Assembly (NCBI GenBank): GCA_964630615.1
Contig: CAZVVG010000003.1
Coordinates: forward strand, 1 to 38,180
DNA: 38,180 bases
From: CAZVVG01 sp964630615
GTDB lineage: Bacteria > Patescibacteriota > Minisyncoccia > Moranbacterales > UBA2206
Reading direction: 5' to 3'
Below, piece by piece: positions 1-7,404 of this stretch. Position numbers and translations under genes: made by a program. Each line of letters begins with the position of its first letter. Within the stretch, counting starts at the first letter, position 1. Below the pieces are notes generated by a model. It made no database searches, had not been told where the DNA came from, and was given only the letters and a program-made list of their open reading frames with translations.

Positions 1-755
1 TGCCAGGTGCAAGGATTGCCATTGACAACATGATAAATCCCAAAAGGTTTCCCTGCTTCTAAAATCTCCTTGGTTTTCCGAGCCAAATCAGGAGCATAAG
101 TAAAGCAACTGATTTCCTCATTGACCACTTTGACGGTTTTGTTTTTTTTGCCCAGTTCCAGCATGAGGTCAAAAAAACTGCGTTTTCCGTCTTGGATTTG
201 AGCGGGCTGGCCAAACAGCTTGGAAGTTCGGATTAGATAATATTTATTAGTATTTTTGGCTACCTGAACTTCCCCAAGGAGCTTGGATTTTCCGTAATTA
301 TTCATTGGTCTGGGCTGAGCCTCTTCTTGGAAACCGATTTCCGGAACGAAGTTTTCGTGCAAATGGCAATGAGCGCAAACCCCAGAACAACCGACCGGCT
401 TTTCTCTTTCCGGCTGACCGTCAAAAACATAATCGGTGGAATAGTGAACCAAAATTGCTCCGATTTTTTTCGCGGTCTTGGCCAGATAACCGGGGGCCAG
501 TCCGTTTATTTTTTTGGCCGTTTCAAATTCTTTTGGATCTTCGCATTTATCCACTCCATTATAAGCGGCGGCATTAATAATCACGTCGGGATTAACAACT
601 TTAATTTTCCTATAGACAGCTGATTCTTTGGTGATATCCAAATCTTTCTTATCCCAAGCTAAGACTTTAACGTTCTGGTCTTTTTTAAAGACTCTTACCA
701 GCTCTTGGCCGAGCATTCCTTTAGCTCCCAGAATCAGAATTTTTTTATCCGCCAT
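1..755 (-). CDS. rmlD: dTDP-4-dehydrorhamnose reductase, 3' end outside window
   Basis: This enzyme reduces dTDP-4-keto-rhamnose to dTDP-L-rhamnose with NAD(P)H, the last step of dTDP-rhamnose synthesis in the cytoplasm. The frame is open from an ATG at 755 to the left edge, about 251 codons. Visible SDR features are the N-terminal nucleotide-binding motif ILGAKGMLGQ, STDYVFDG near residue 106 and the YGKSK catalytic Tyr/Lys motif. The ATG at 755 overlaps the end of rmlB by 11 nt. A second in-frame ATG at 767 would add MKNN, but 755 gives the usual short N-terminus. Between YVFDG and YGKSK lies an insert of about 25 residues with Cys123, Cys127, Cys130, His131 and His133, which the usual RmlD lacks. 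The family is certain; the insert's role is unknown. Confidence 0.9.
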   Translation of the reverse strand, partial: MADKKILILGAKGMLGQELVRVFKKDQNVKVLAWDKKDLDITKESAVYRKIKVVNPDVIINAAAYNGVDKCEDPKEFETAKKINGLAPGYLAKTAKKIGAILVHYSTDYVFDGQPEREKPVGCSGVCAHCHLHENFVPEIGFQEEAQPRPMNNYGKSKLLGEVQVAKNTNKYYLIRTSKLFGQPAQIQDGKRSFFDLMLELGKKNKTVKVVNEEISCFTYAPDLARKTKEILEAGKPFGIYHVVNGNPCTW

Positions 756-1749
756 ATTGTTTTTCATAATATTTTTGGTATTCCCCGCTTTTGATACTTC
801 TCCACCAGGATTCATTATCTTTGTACCACTCAATCGTTTTTTGCAATCCGTTTTCAAAATCGGTTTGGGGTTCCCATTCCAGGTGATATTTTATTTTGGA
901 AAAATCAATGGCATAGCGCTTGTCGTGGCCAGGGCGATCTTTAACGTATTCCAGCTGGTCTTCGTTTTTTCCCATTAATTTGAGAATTTTTTGGGCAATT
1001 TCTAAATTGGTTTTTTCCGCCTGGCCGCCGAGACAATAAGTTTCTCCAACTTTCCCCTTGTGGATTATTAGATCTAGCGCGGCACAATGATCTTCGACAA
1101 AAAGCCAATCACGAATGTTCAGGCCGTCTCCATAAATCGGAACTTTTTTTCCTTCCAGAAGATTGGTAATCGCCAGAGGAATAAATTTTTCTGGAAATTG
1201 ATAAGGACCATAGTTATTAGAGCAGTTGGAAAGAGTAATCGGAAGTTGATAAGTATGAAAATAGGCCTGTACCAAGTGATCCGAAGAAGCCTTGGAGGCG
1301 CTGTATGGGCTCCGCGGAGCATAGGGAGTTTTTTCGTTAAAAGGGGGCCAATTGAGCTCCAAAGAACCGAAAACTTCATCCGTAGAAATATGATGAAATC
1401 TTTTCAATCCGTTCTCCTTGGCTGCTTCTAGCAAAGTGTGGGTTCCGATTATATTCGTTTGGATAAAGTTTTGAGAATCGGCAATGGAGCGATCCACGTG
1501 CGATTCAGCGGCAAAATGAACAATTAGGTCGGATTCCTTGAGCAATTTTGCCACCAACTCTTTATCGCAGATATTTCCCTGGACAAATTGGTAATTCGGA
1601 TTTTTCTCTACCCCTTTCAGATTTTCCAAGTTGCCGGCATAAGTCAAAAGATCCAGATTGATAATCTGGTCTTGGGGGTATTTTTTAAGCCAATAATGGA
1701 TGAAGTTGCTGCCAATAAAACCAGCGCCGCCAGTGATTAATAATTTCAT
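745..1749 (-). CDS. rmlB: dTDP-glucose 4,6-dehydratase
   Basis: RmlB converts dTDP-glucose to dTDP-4-keto-6-deoxyglucose, the second step of dTDP-rhamnose synthesis. The 334-residue protein has a full-length extended-SDR layout: the NAD motif GGAGFIGS at the N-terminus, HFAAESHVDRS near residue 80, STDEVFG near 122 and YSASKASSDHL holding the catalytic Tyr-x3-Lys. The length is normal for the family. It starts 8 nt after the HIT gene stop. A TATAAT hexamer (1757-1762) lies 7 nt before the ATG and overlaps that stop codon. rmlB could therefore have its own leaderless transcript besides read-through from rmlC. No Shine-Dalgarno is visible. rmlD follows with an 11-nt overlap. Confidence 0.95.
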   Translation of the reverse strand: MKLLITGGAGFIGSNFIHYWLKKYPQDQIINLDLLTYAGNLENLKGVEKNPNYQFVQGNICDKELVAKLLKESDLIVHFAAESHVDRSIADSQNFIQTNIIGTHTLLEAAKENGLKRFHHISTDEVFGSLELNWPPFNEKTPYAPRSPYSASKASSDHLVQAYFHTYQLPITLSNCSNNYGPYQFPEKFIPLAITNLLEGKKVPIYGDGLNIRDWLFVEDHCAALDLIIHKGKVGETYCLGGQAEKTNLEIAQKILKLMGKNEDQLEYVKDRPGHDKRYAIDFSKIKYHLEWEPQTDFENGLQKTIEWYKDNESWWRSIKSGEYQKYYEKQYGG

Positions 1750-1756
1750 ATTTGAG

Positions 1757-1762
1757 ATTATA
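1757..1762 (-). promoter_or_regulatory. possible -10 box for leaderless rmlB mRNA
   Basis: A perfect TATAAT on the minus strand ends 7 nt before the rmlB ATG, which would put the transcription start at or next to the A of the ATG. The -35 region is weak, and the hexamer also forms the stop of the HIT gene, so chance is possible. Confidence 0.4.
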
Positions 1763-2153
1763 GGTTTTGGGAAATTAATTTTTTCGCGGTTTTTTCAATT
1801 TCCCCCTCCGGATATTTTCGGGTCGGCCAAAAATTAGCCAAACTGTCGTTTAATTTCCGGGGGATTAGGTGAATATGGAAATGCGGAATATCCAAGCCGA
1901 CTACCGAAACTGAAACATAATCCACCTCCAGGCCAGCTTTGATTTTAGGCATCAATTCTTTGGCCTTCAGGTAGCAATCGCTCAAAAGTGCGTCTGGAAC
2001 ATCCGGCATCATTGCGTGGTGTTCTTTGGGAATGAGTAAAGTGTGGCCGTAGGTTACGGGATTAATATCCAAGAAAGCCAGCAGTTTTTCGTCTTCATAA
2101 ATTTTTTCCGCTGGAATTTCTCCGGAAACGATTTTGCAAAAAATACATTCCAT
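1758..2153 (-). CDS. HIT-family nucleotide hydrolase
   Basis: This 131-residue protein belongs to the HIT (histidine triad) superfamily, whose members hydrolyse nucleoside phosphoramidates or dinucleoside polyphosphates. The triad HFHIHLIP is at residues 91-98. The N-terminus MECIFCKIVSGEIPAEKIYED is typical of the HINT/Hit branch, and Cys3 and Cys6 with His45/His46 could bind zinc as in some members. It lies between the rmlC-like gene (15 nt upstream) and rmlB (8 nt downstream), so it is co-transcribed with rhamnose genes, although no link to rhamnose is known. It may simply be a house-cleaning enzyme. No Shine-Dalgarno is seen. Confidence 0.93.
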   Translation of the reverse strand: MECIFCKIVSGEIPAEKIYEDEKLLAFLDINPVTYGHTLLIPKEHHAMMPDVPDALLSDCYLKAKELMPKIKAGLEVDYVSVSVVGLDIPHFHIHLIPRKLNDSLANFWPTRKYPEGEIEKTAKKLISQNL

Positions 2154-2168
2154 ATTTTTGAAGTTAAA

Positions 2169-2621
2169 TTATTTTAAATGAAAAGGAGAATGAGGATCTT
2201 GTTCATGGCGGATTTCATCTATTTTGCCTTTCTTTTTTCTTCCCCGATAGAGTCGATCAGGAAGGTTGAAAGAAAGAGCCGGGGTCCGAGAAACACATTT
2301 ATAGCCATGCACGATCCCGGGAGGAACTAAGAGGGAAATTGGATTTTTTTCTCCCGCTTTTATTTTCAAATATTTTCCTCGTGTTGGACTTTTTTTCCGG
2401 TTATCCCAAAGATGGACCTCAAATTCTCCCGGACCGGCAAAGATAAAAAAATCCGATTGCTTAGTGTGTTCGTGGGGTCCCCGAACGATTCCTGGCCGGG
2501 TAAGACTCAGGTAGCCCATGGCGGGCTGATACCGGTCTTCGTCTTTTCGGAAAAACTCGCCTAACCAACCCCGAGCATCTTGGAATTTTTCTATTTTTTT
2601 TATGATTACGCCTGGAAGCAT
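2169..2621 (-). CDS. rmlC: RmlC-like dTDP-sugar epimerase (cupin)
   Basis: This 150-residue protein resembles the dTDP-4-dehydrorhamnose 3,5-epimerase cupin family. Family-like parts are FQDARGWLGEFFRKDE near the start (compare the D-x-RG segment of RmlC), GIVRGPHEHTKQSDFF carrying a catalytic-type His, and VPPGIVHGYKCVS in the second half. RmlC is usually somewhat longer, so a related epimerase or cupin is possible, but the place at the head of an HIT-rmlB-rmlD run supports the rhamnose role. The frame extends to a TTG at 2645. I prefer the ATG at 2621 because the extension lies against the terminator at 2653-2679 and adds no family-like residues. Confidence 0.8.
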   Translation of the reverse strand: MLPGVIIKKIEKFQDARGWLGEFFRKDEDRYQPAMGYLSLTRPGIVRGPHEHTKQSDFFIFAGPGEFEVHLWDNRKKSPTRGKYLKIKAGEKNPISLLVPPGIVHGYKCVSRTPALSFNLPDRLYRGRKKKGKIDEIRHEQDPHSPFHLK

Positions 2622-2652
2622 AAGCCAATGATAATACAAAAACAAACAAAAT

Positions 2653-2679
2653 AAAAGAGGCGACCCAGTCGCCTCTTTT
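2653..2679 (-). terminator. intrinsic terminator after the DUF4012 gene
   Basis: An 11-bp stem (2653-2663 with 2669-2679) with GAGGCGA at its core closes a 5-nt loop and is A-rich on one flank and T-rich on the other, so it can act in both directions. It separates the DUF4012/Wzz unit from the rmlC operon. Confidence 0.8.
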
Positions 2680-2712
2680 CTCTCTATTTAAGGATAATTT
2701 TTTTAAATGTAA

Positions 2713-4089
2713 TTATTCCCCGACGATTTTTTCTTGGGCTAACTGGAATTGATAGTCCCGAAGGTTTCCGTCTCGACCGATAATTTTTACCGTAACTGGA
2801 ATTTCTCTCACTCCCGATTGCTTTTGAATTTTGAGTTGATAATTATCGGGGTTGATTTTGCCGGAGACATTGTATTTCATTTCCACGGTTTTAGTCTGAC
2901 CAAGCGGTACTTCCACCAGAGAACCAAAGAATTTTTTCCCCAATTCATTGGCAAAAACCATTTTTCCGGTATTTGTGGAAGTTGTCAGCCAAGATTCTTC
3001 CGGCACATAAGCGCGCAGATAAGTGAGATAATTCTTAGTCATCCAATCCTTTTCTTTAGCTGTATGTGTGTAAGTTATTTTTAAAACTGCTTCCGGCGTG
3101 GATTTGGAAAAATCAACCGTATAGTCAATGGCTCTTTGCATTACTCGGTCGCTTTTTAGAGCGCCCATATTAGCATCAACGATCATCAAATAGTCATTTT
3201 CCCACTCCTGATCCACTAATCCGGCCCAGTTAGCGGCCGTGGCTTGCTTTTGCATTTCCGGATCCTTGAAATAAAGTTGAATGTCTTTGCTGTTCAGATC
3301 CTGCAAAATAACTTCAGCCAGCCTTACTTTTCCGCCCAAGCTTAAAGAAGAGATTTTTTTCATTATTTCCCGGGCTAAAGGACCCATGACGGATTTTCGT
3401 TCTCCGATTTCAAGATCCTGGTGGTAGTATCCTTTTTCTACCTGGTATTCAAGAGCCAAGACTCCGTTTTCACTGTCATAAGAACCTTCAAAACCAGGCA
3501 CTTCGACCGGTCCGGTAACTTTCAAAAATGAAGTCAGCACATTGGAATTGAGGCTAATAATTCCGTCAAAATTTTCCTCTCCTTTTCCCATTTTATAGAA
3601 TAACTCGGCCTTTTTGGCGTTGGTTAGGAAATCTGGAGAAAAGTTGGAATCACGCATTTTCCAGGAAGAAACTCGAAGAGTTTCTTTGATTGGATAGGGT
3701 GGCTCGATTCCATCTGGAATACGTCCGTCAAAGTTTGAAAGATCATGAGTTTCCAGCTTAGTGACTTCGCCATTTTTTACTTTTAAAATACCAAAAGATC
3801 CGATGTAGCCTCCGCCAGGACGCAATTCCATATTATTCTGGAAAAGAACCAGAAAGGTTCTTTCTTTCTCATCTTTCTGTAAAAGATAATTGGCAAACTG
3901 ACCCAAAGCTTCAAATTCTTTTCCGCTAGGCAGTCCCCAGGAAAGGAGGGTGGAAGCGGCGCCCAGCCCCGATTCGTTATCCGCCTTTCTTTGATTGAGG
4001 AACTGGCAAAAGAAATACCAGCCAATCAAAAAAATTAGGGAAAAAATCCAGAAAATTATCCAAAATTTTAGCGATCTTTTCTTAGCCAT
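2713..4089 (-). CDS. DUF4012-domain membrane-anchored protein (short paralogue)
   Basis: This 458-residue protein has one N-terminal membrane segment (about residues 9-28, FWIIFWIFSLIFLIGWYFF) followed by a large extracytoplasmic domain. The hallmark is LVLFQNNMELRPGGGYIGSF near residue 80, the DUF4012 signature, followed by a conserved RDSNFSPDF segment. The biochemical function of DUF4012 is not known to me. The family sits near exopolysaccharide genes in many Gram-positive and CPR genomes. A longer paralogue lies at 22628-25036 with matching motifs. The gene follows the Wzz-like gene and ends at a strong terminator. The start is the first ATG and gives a clean signal anchor. Confidence 0.88.
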   Translation of the reverse strand: MAKKRSLKFWIIFWIFSLIFLIGWYFFCQFLNQRKADNESGLGAASTLLSWGLPSGKEFEALGQFANYLLQKDEKERTFLVLFQNNMELRPGGGYIGSFGILKVKNGEVTKLETHDLSNFDGRIPDGIEPPYPIKETLRVSSWKMRDSNFSPDFLTNAKKAELFYKMGKGEENFDGIISLNSNVLTSFLKVTGPVEVPGFEGSYDSENGVLALEYQVEKGYYHQDLEIGERKSVMGPLAREIMKKISSLSLGGKVRLAEVILQDLNSKDIQLYFKDPEMQKQATAANWAGLVDQEWENDYLMIVDANMGALKSDRVMQRAIDYTVDFSKSTPEAVLKITYTHTAKEKDWMTKNYLTYLRAYVPEESWLTTSTNTGKMVFANELGKKFFGSLVEVPLGQTKTVEMKYNVSGKINPDNYQLKIQKQSGVREIPVTVKIIGRDGNLRDYQFQLAQEKIVGE

Positions 4090-4101
4090 AAATTTGGTTG
4101 A

Positions 4102-4281
4102 TTAAAGTTTTCCTTGTAAAAGTTTGTTTAAGCGGGCTTTAACTTCTTCTGGGGTTGCTTCCGGAAAAACCGTTTGGCTCTCTTCTGGAAAGACATCGCC
4201 TTTTTTCAATTCCTCAGTTCTCTGAGGCGTAGGCAAATTTTCTGGCGGAGCCGATTTTCTGGCATAAGTGGCAAAATAATC
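4102..4281 (-). pseudogene. in-frame continuation of the Wzz-like gene after a TAA
   Basis: Directly after the TAA at 4282-4284 the same frame stays open for 59 codons to a TAA at 4102-4104. It encodes a Pro/Glu-rich tail that begins DYFATYARKSAPPE and ends ARLNKLLQGKL. There is no start codon at its head, so it is not an independent gene. The tail would end 12 nt before the DUF4012 ATG, the tight spacing typical of this window; the annotated stop leaves a 192-nt gap. Most likely the TAA is a recent nonsense change, a read-through site or a sequence error. Confidence 0.6.
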
Positions 4282-5034
4282 TTATTCTTCAGCCGGAGGA
4301 AAAGAAAATTCTTCCCTTTCAGGAAAGGAAGAGAGTTCTCGGCTTTCATTTTTTGGCTCAGTTGGAATACTTTCTCTTTCTCGAGCAGAAAATGTTTGCG
4401 GTTTTTTGACAAGATAAATGGAACCGCTTTCTTCGCTCCGGAAAAAATAGAAAAATCCGAAAGATCCGACGGCCCCGATAATCAAAGCCAATAGGGAGTT
4501 TAGAAAGACATTAGGACGCGCCTGATTTTTGCTGGTTATCGGTCCGTCAATCGTGCTTATAACGACTCTTTCTCCCCCACCGTGATATTTGGCGCTGTTA
4601 GCAGAAAGGTTTTCGGAAATCGCTTGAACAATTTTTTCCGCTTCTTTGCGGGAGGGATCAAAAACGCTGATTTTGATAATCCCGGTATTATTAATTTTTT
4701 TGGTTTTCACGTCTCTTTCCCATTCCTTTTTTCTTTCTTCCCGATCACTGGAAAATTTCCGCTGAATTCCTGCCGGGGATTTGAGAACCTCATCAATGAA
4801 GGAATCCGTATAGATGATTTTGGAAAAAATGTCGCTTAGGTATTCCGCCGACTTAGCAGCCGAATAAGCGTCCACTTTATCTTCCGGTTGTTTCTGAATA
4901 ACCAGAACGCTCATCTGCGATTCATACTTGGGAGTCAGAAACGCTGAAACGGCAAAAACAATCGCCGTCAAGAAAAGCGTGGTGAGAGAAATGGAAGTCC
5001 AATTCTCTTTGAGAGTTTTCATAAAATTGTTCAT
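4282..5034 (-). CDS. Wzz/YveK-like polysaccharide chain-length protein, interrupted by TAA
   Basis: The protein has two membrane segments (about residues 17-35 after the ATG at 5034, and near 185-205, FLNSLLALIIGAVGSFGFF) flanking an extracytoplasmic coil. This is the Wzz or co-polymerase layout that controls polysaccharide chain length. SQMSVLVIQ after the first membrane segment is typical. No Walker kinase is fused. The frame reaches up to an ATG at 5094, but the promoter motifs at 5098-5126 would start the mRNA inside that extension, and the family normally begins close to the membrane segment. I therefore choose MNNFMKTLKENW at 5034 (250 aa). The cytoplasmic tail ends at a TAA, after which 59 more codons continue in frame (see 4102-4281). 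Confidence 0.8.
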   Translation of the reverse strand: MNNFMKTLKENWTSISLTTLFLTAIVFAVSAFLTPKYESQMSVLVIQKQPEDKVDAYSAAKSAEYLSDIFSKIIYTDSFIDEVLKSPAGIQRKFSSDREERKKEWERDVKTKKINNTGIIKISVFDPSRKEAEKIVQAISENLSANSAKYHGGGERVVISTIDGPITSKNQARPNVFLNSLLALIIGAVGSFGFFYFFRSEESGSIYLVKKPQTFSARERESIPTEPKNESRELSSFPEREEFSFPPAEE

Positions 5035-5097
5035 AACTTTTTTTAGCTTTATTAAAGGTTTCTTTTCGTCCTGAATCGGGATTCCGAGAAACATTAT

Positions 5098-5126
5098 AGG
5101 TTAGCACAAAGCCAAAAATTTGTCAA
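5098..5126 (-). promoter_or_regulatory. promoter for the Wzz-like/DUF4012 unit
   Basis: On the minus strand TTGACA (5121-5126) is followed by a 17-nt spacer and TAACCT (5098-5103). A perfect TATAAT (5093-5098) is also present but its spacing from TTGACA is 22 nt. Either choice puts the start of transcription near 5086-5092, inside the longest possible ORF, and so argues for the downstream start at 5034. Confidence 0.55.
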
Positions 5127-5181
5127 GCAAAGACTAAAGCTGGGTTGGATGGTTTTTTAAAATAAAGCCTTTTTTAAGAAA

Positions 5182-5217
5182 CAAAAAGAGCGTAGGAAGC
5201 AGTTTCGTTTCCTACGC
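5182..5217 (-). terminator. terminator of the lipoprotein gene
   Basis: A 9-bp stem GCGTAGGAA/TTCCTACGC (5190-5198 with 5209-5217) is followed on the minus strand by TCTTTTTG. It lies 10 nt past the lipoprotein stop. Confidence 0.85.
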
Positions 5218-5227
5218 CCAAAAATAT

Positions 5228-6127
5228 TTACTGTTCGATTATTTTTAGCTCTTTTAGCTGATAAGTCCCAGCCTGAAAGCCAAAAATAATTACCAGGCTG
5301 GCGGAGCTGTCTGTTTGGGAGGGAATAATCTCTGCGATGAGATTTTCCCCATACAGCTCTACTGCCTTCTCGCCGTAACTTCGGCTACCCTGTTTCAGCT
5401 GAATAATAACTTCAGCCGAAGGTAAGGAGTAGCCGGACACGATAACTTTATACACTCGGCCGGCGGTAATGGAAATCCCATCCCACCGAAGCATGGTACT
5501 CCATCTCTCTTGACCCATCCGGACATTTAATGTTCCGGATGAAGGATCCCAAGTGGAGCCGCTATTTGACCAAAATATTCCCTGACTTATATTAACAGGG
5601 ATTATTCTGGTTTGACTCGTAGTGGTTTTCAGCCGCGATCGCTTTACAGCGATATCACCGGCGAAAACATACTTGCCGGCTTTCTGGCCGAACATAAGTA
5701 AAAATTCGGCCTGATTATCATCCGCTTCAACCGCAAGCTGGATGATATTTTTCCCTTGAAAACCAAACTCTTGGGAGGCATAGGTTATATCCCCGCCTTT
5801 GTTTTTGATTTTCAGGGAAACTCCATCATTTCCCGATCCGGAAACGGTGAATTCTAATCGGTCACCTTTTCGAATTGGGAAATCTTCCCATTTTAAGGCA
5901 GACTGATATGGTTCTCCGTCTCTGGCAACCCAAATTTCAGGATTCTTATACATACCACCATTGTTTGACCAGAATTTTGCTCCGGCCAAATTAAGGTTAA
6001 AGTTTTCAACCACGTATTCGCGGTTGTCAATTTGAGGTTGAACTTCTCCCTCATCATCTCCGCCTCCACCACAGCCAATGAGAATAAGGGTGGCCATAAC
6101 AAAAACAAAAAACCTCTTTACCTTCAT
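5228..6127 (-). CDS. secreted lipoprotein with two tandem repeat domains
   Basis: I do not recognise the family. The 299-residue protein begins with a signal peptide and lipobox LIGC (lipidated Cys19), followed by a GGGG-acidic linker. The rest is two related domains of about 120 residues (roughly 43-165 and 176-299). Both share FWSN near their start, then K/RW, a VSG strand, an E-x-YG or FG-x-N strand and a closing FG-x-AG-Y/T segment. The beta-rich pattern with spaced Trp and Gly resembles carbohydrate-binding jelly rolls, but this is only a shape argument. A strong Shine-Dalgarno AGGAGG (6136-6141) precedes the ATG, unlike most genes here. The gene is a single unit with its own terminator. 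It may bind cell-surface glycan. Confidence 0.75.
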   Translation of the reverse strand: MKVKRFFVFVMATLILIGCGGGGDDEGEVQPQIDNREYVVENFNLNLAGAKFWSNNGGMYKNPEIWVARDGEPYQSALKWEDFPIRKGDRLEFTVSGSGNDGVSLKIKNKGGDITYASQEFGFQGKNIIQLAVEADDNQAEFLLMFGQKAGKYVFAGDIAVKRSRLKTTTSQTRIIPVNISQGIFWSNSGSTWDPSSGTLNVRMGQERWSTMLRWDGISITAGRVYKVIVSGYSLPSAEVIIQLKQGSRSYGEKAVELYGENLIAEIIPSQTDSSASLVIIFGFQAGTYQLKELKIIEQ

Positions 6128-6326
6128 CTTTCTCTCCTCCTTTTTTTATTTTTTATTTTCCTATAATTTATTTTTAATTTCCGGCCAGATTAGACTAAAC
6201 CAGAAATAAAAAAGGTATTAAATTGTCAAAGAAATGACCCTGAAGCCTAGCATAAAATTAAAATAAAGTAAAGCCCCGAAATTCCTGTGCTTAAATTTAA
6301 GGCTTATATTAAGGATATTTTTCCTA

Positions 6327-6355
6327 TTGACAAAAAATTTTATTTAGTGTAAACT
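6327..6355 (+). promoter_or_regulatory. consensus promoter for the plus-strand exported protein
   Basis: TTGACA (6327-6332), a 17-nt spacer and TAAACT (6350-6355). The predicted start near 6362 gives a leader of about 150 nt before the ATG at 6510. Confidence 0.75.
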
Positions 6356-6394
6356 ATTTTGTTAAAGCTAGAACCTTGAAAATTCAATTTTCTA

Positions 6395-6446
6395 CCCACC
6401 CTTTTGGAAGTCAAATTTATTTTTGGCTTTTGGAATGGTGGGTGGG
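6395..6446 (+). promoter_or_regulatory. stem-loop in the leader of the exported-protein gene
   Basis: CCCACCC (6395-6401) pairs with GGGTGGG (6440-6446) around a 38-nt loop. Just upstream is a small palindrome TTGAAAATTCAA. The stem ends about 50 nt before the Shine-Dalgarno at 6499-6504. A regulatory role is inferred only. Confidence 0.4.
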
Positions 6447-6509
6447 ACAGGTAAAAAAGTATATAATAATAAAAAAACGAAACAACAAAGAAGGAAGAAG
6501 GAGGAGAAA

Positions 6510-7298
6510 ATGAAGAAAGTGCTGTTTTTTTGTGTCGTTTTTATTTTTTTTACTGCGGGTGCCCTGGCCGCGGATGTCACCGTAAGGGGTGACACCGTTC
6601 GTGGTCCGGTAGTTTCCGCACTTATCAACAGCTATTTCCCGGGAGTGAAGGGAGTGGCTGTTGTTGATAACTCCCTTGGCGAGAATGTTCTCGTCACGGG
6701 AGCGGGAGGTTCGGAGAGGATTCACTTTTCTGGGCCTTTGGTCGCGAAGCTCCAAAAGCTGACGGCCAATCCCCGGGCCGGCGAAGGGCTTATGTCCATT
6801 TGTCCTGGACAGGCCAAGCAGCTCGCGAGAGCTGTTGGTCCGATGCCGGTGGCAGTGGCAAAGGCTCCCATCATCACCTGGGAGGAGAAGTCCTCTCACT
6901 GTGATCGGAGCGGCGGGTGTTACGGCAAGGTCCTGACTGGCAAGTACAGGACCCTCAAGCCGTTCCAGGGGGTAAGATTGGTTTCTAATGTTGGAAACCA
7001 GAATTATCCCAACAATTCGATCTCTTTCAAGATCGAATACCATGAGGCCGGTCTTACAGGATGGCCTTATGGGACTGGCTGGGGTCCGACCATCGTAGTT
7101 CGCAACGCAACGGTAGAAAACCCGTTTGAGTTGCTGAATATGGCGGCCCCCTGCATACTGCCCTATCTTGAGCGCATCAAGGCGCTTAAGAAGGGGCAGC
7201 CTGGAACCGAAGGTGATTCCTGCTGGGAAGTCGTCCTTCTTAGAGACGGAAGTCTCTATAAGGATGAAAGCCCGGCCGAAGCACCTTTCGGCCGCTAA
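6510..7298 (+). CDS. exported orphan protein with five cysteines
   Basis: I do not recognise the family. The frame opens at 6423, but the ATG at 6510 is chosen because it follows a strong Shine-Dalgarno AGGAGG (6499-6504) and begins a classic signal peptide, MKKVLFFCVVFIFFTAGALA, with likely cleavage after residue 20. The 242-residue mature part has no further membrane segment and five Cys (98, 131, 137, 215, 238), which could form disulfides after export. It ends in a short acidic Pro-rich tail. Base composition is clearly richer in G and C than in the flanking glycan genes. It is one of only two plus-strand genes in the window. With its own promoter, leader and terminator it is a self-contained cassette and may have been acquired by transfer. 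Confidence 0.75.
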   Translation: MKKVLFFCVVFIFFTAGALAADVTVRGDTVRGPVVSALINSYFPGVKGVAVVDNSLGENVLVTGAGGSERIHFSGPLVAKLQKLTANPRAGEGLMSICPGQAKQLARAVGPMPVAVAKAPIITWEEKSSHCDRSGGCYGKVLTGKYRTLKPFQGVRLVSNVGNQNYPNNSISFKIEYHEAGLTGWPYGTGWGPTIVVRNATVENPFELLNMAAPCILPYLERIKALKKGQPGTEGDSCWEVVLLRDGSLYKDESPAEAPFGR

Positions 7299-7315
7299 CC
7301 TGTTACCCACCACCC

Positions 7316-7351
7316 AAAGCCCGTCAGTGCATTGCACCAACGGGCTTTTTT
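7316..7351 (+). terminator. strong intrinsic terminator of the exported-protein gene
   Basis: Stem AAAGCCCGT/ACGGGCTTT (7316-7324 with 7340-7348) encloses a smaller GTGC/GCAC stem and runs into a T tract on the plus strand. Confidence 0.9.
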
Positions 7352-7356
7352 AATAC

Positions 7357-7378
7357 CTAAAAACCGGTTGACGCCGGT
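7357..7378 (-). terminator. terminator of the coiled-coil protein gene
   Basis: A short stem ACCGG/CCGGT (7363-7367 with 7374-7378) is followed on the minus strand by TTTTTAGG. It is modest in strength and faces the plus-strand terminator at 7316-7351. Confidence 0.55.
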
Positions 7379-7404
7379 CACAAAAGATAATTTTTTTAAC
7401 TTAA

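Larger units (their letters stand above)
6128..6509. other. divergent intergenic region between two secreted-protein genes
   Basis: This stretch of about 380 nt holds no gene. It carries the plus-strand promoter at 6327-6355 and the leader of the 262-residue protein, and the Shine-Dalgarno of the lipoprotein at 6136-6141. A TTGACA on the minus strand (6224-6229) may serve the lipoprotein, but no good -10 box lies at the right distance. Confidence 0.6.

Noticed and set aside
305..623. Plus-strand open frames of 90 and 98 codons
   Set aside because: They lie wholly within rmlD on the other strand and encode no recognisable protein.
4206..4412. Minus-strand open frame of 68 codons near the Wzz-like stop
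   Set aside because: It is in another frame from the Wzz-like continuation, overlaps it and is low-complexity Lys/Leu-rich.
5035..5094. N-terminal extension of the Wzz-like protein from the ATG at 5094
   Set aside because: The promoter boxes place transcription start inside it and the family begins close to the membrane segment.
6461..6469. TATAAT-like sequence in the leader of the plus-strand exported protein
   Set aside because: No -35 box lies at the right distance; the promoter at 6327-6355 is better.
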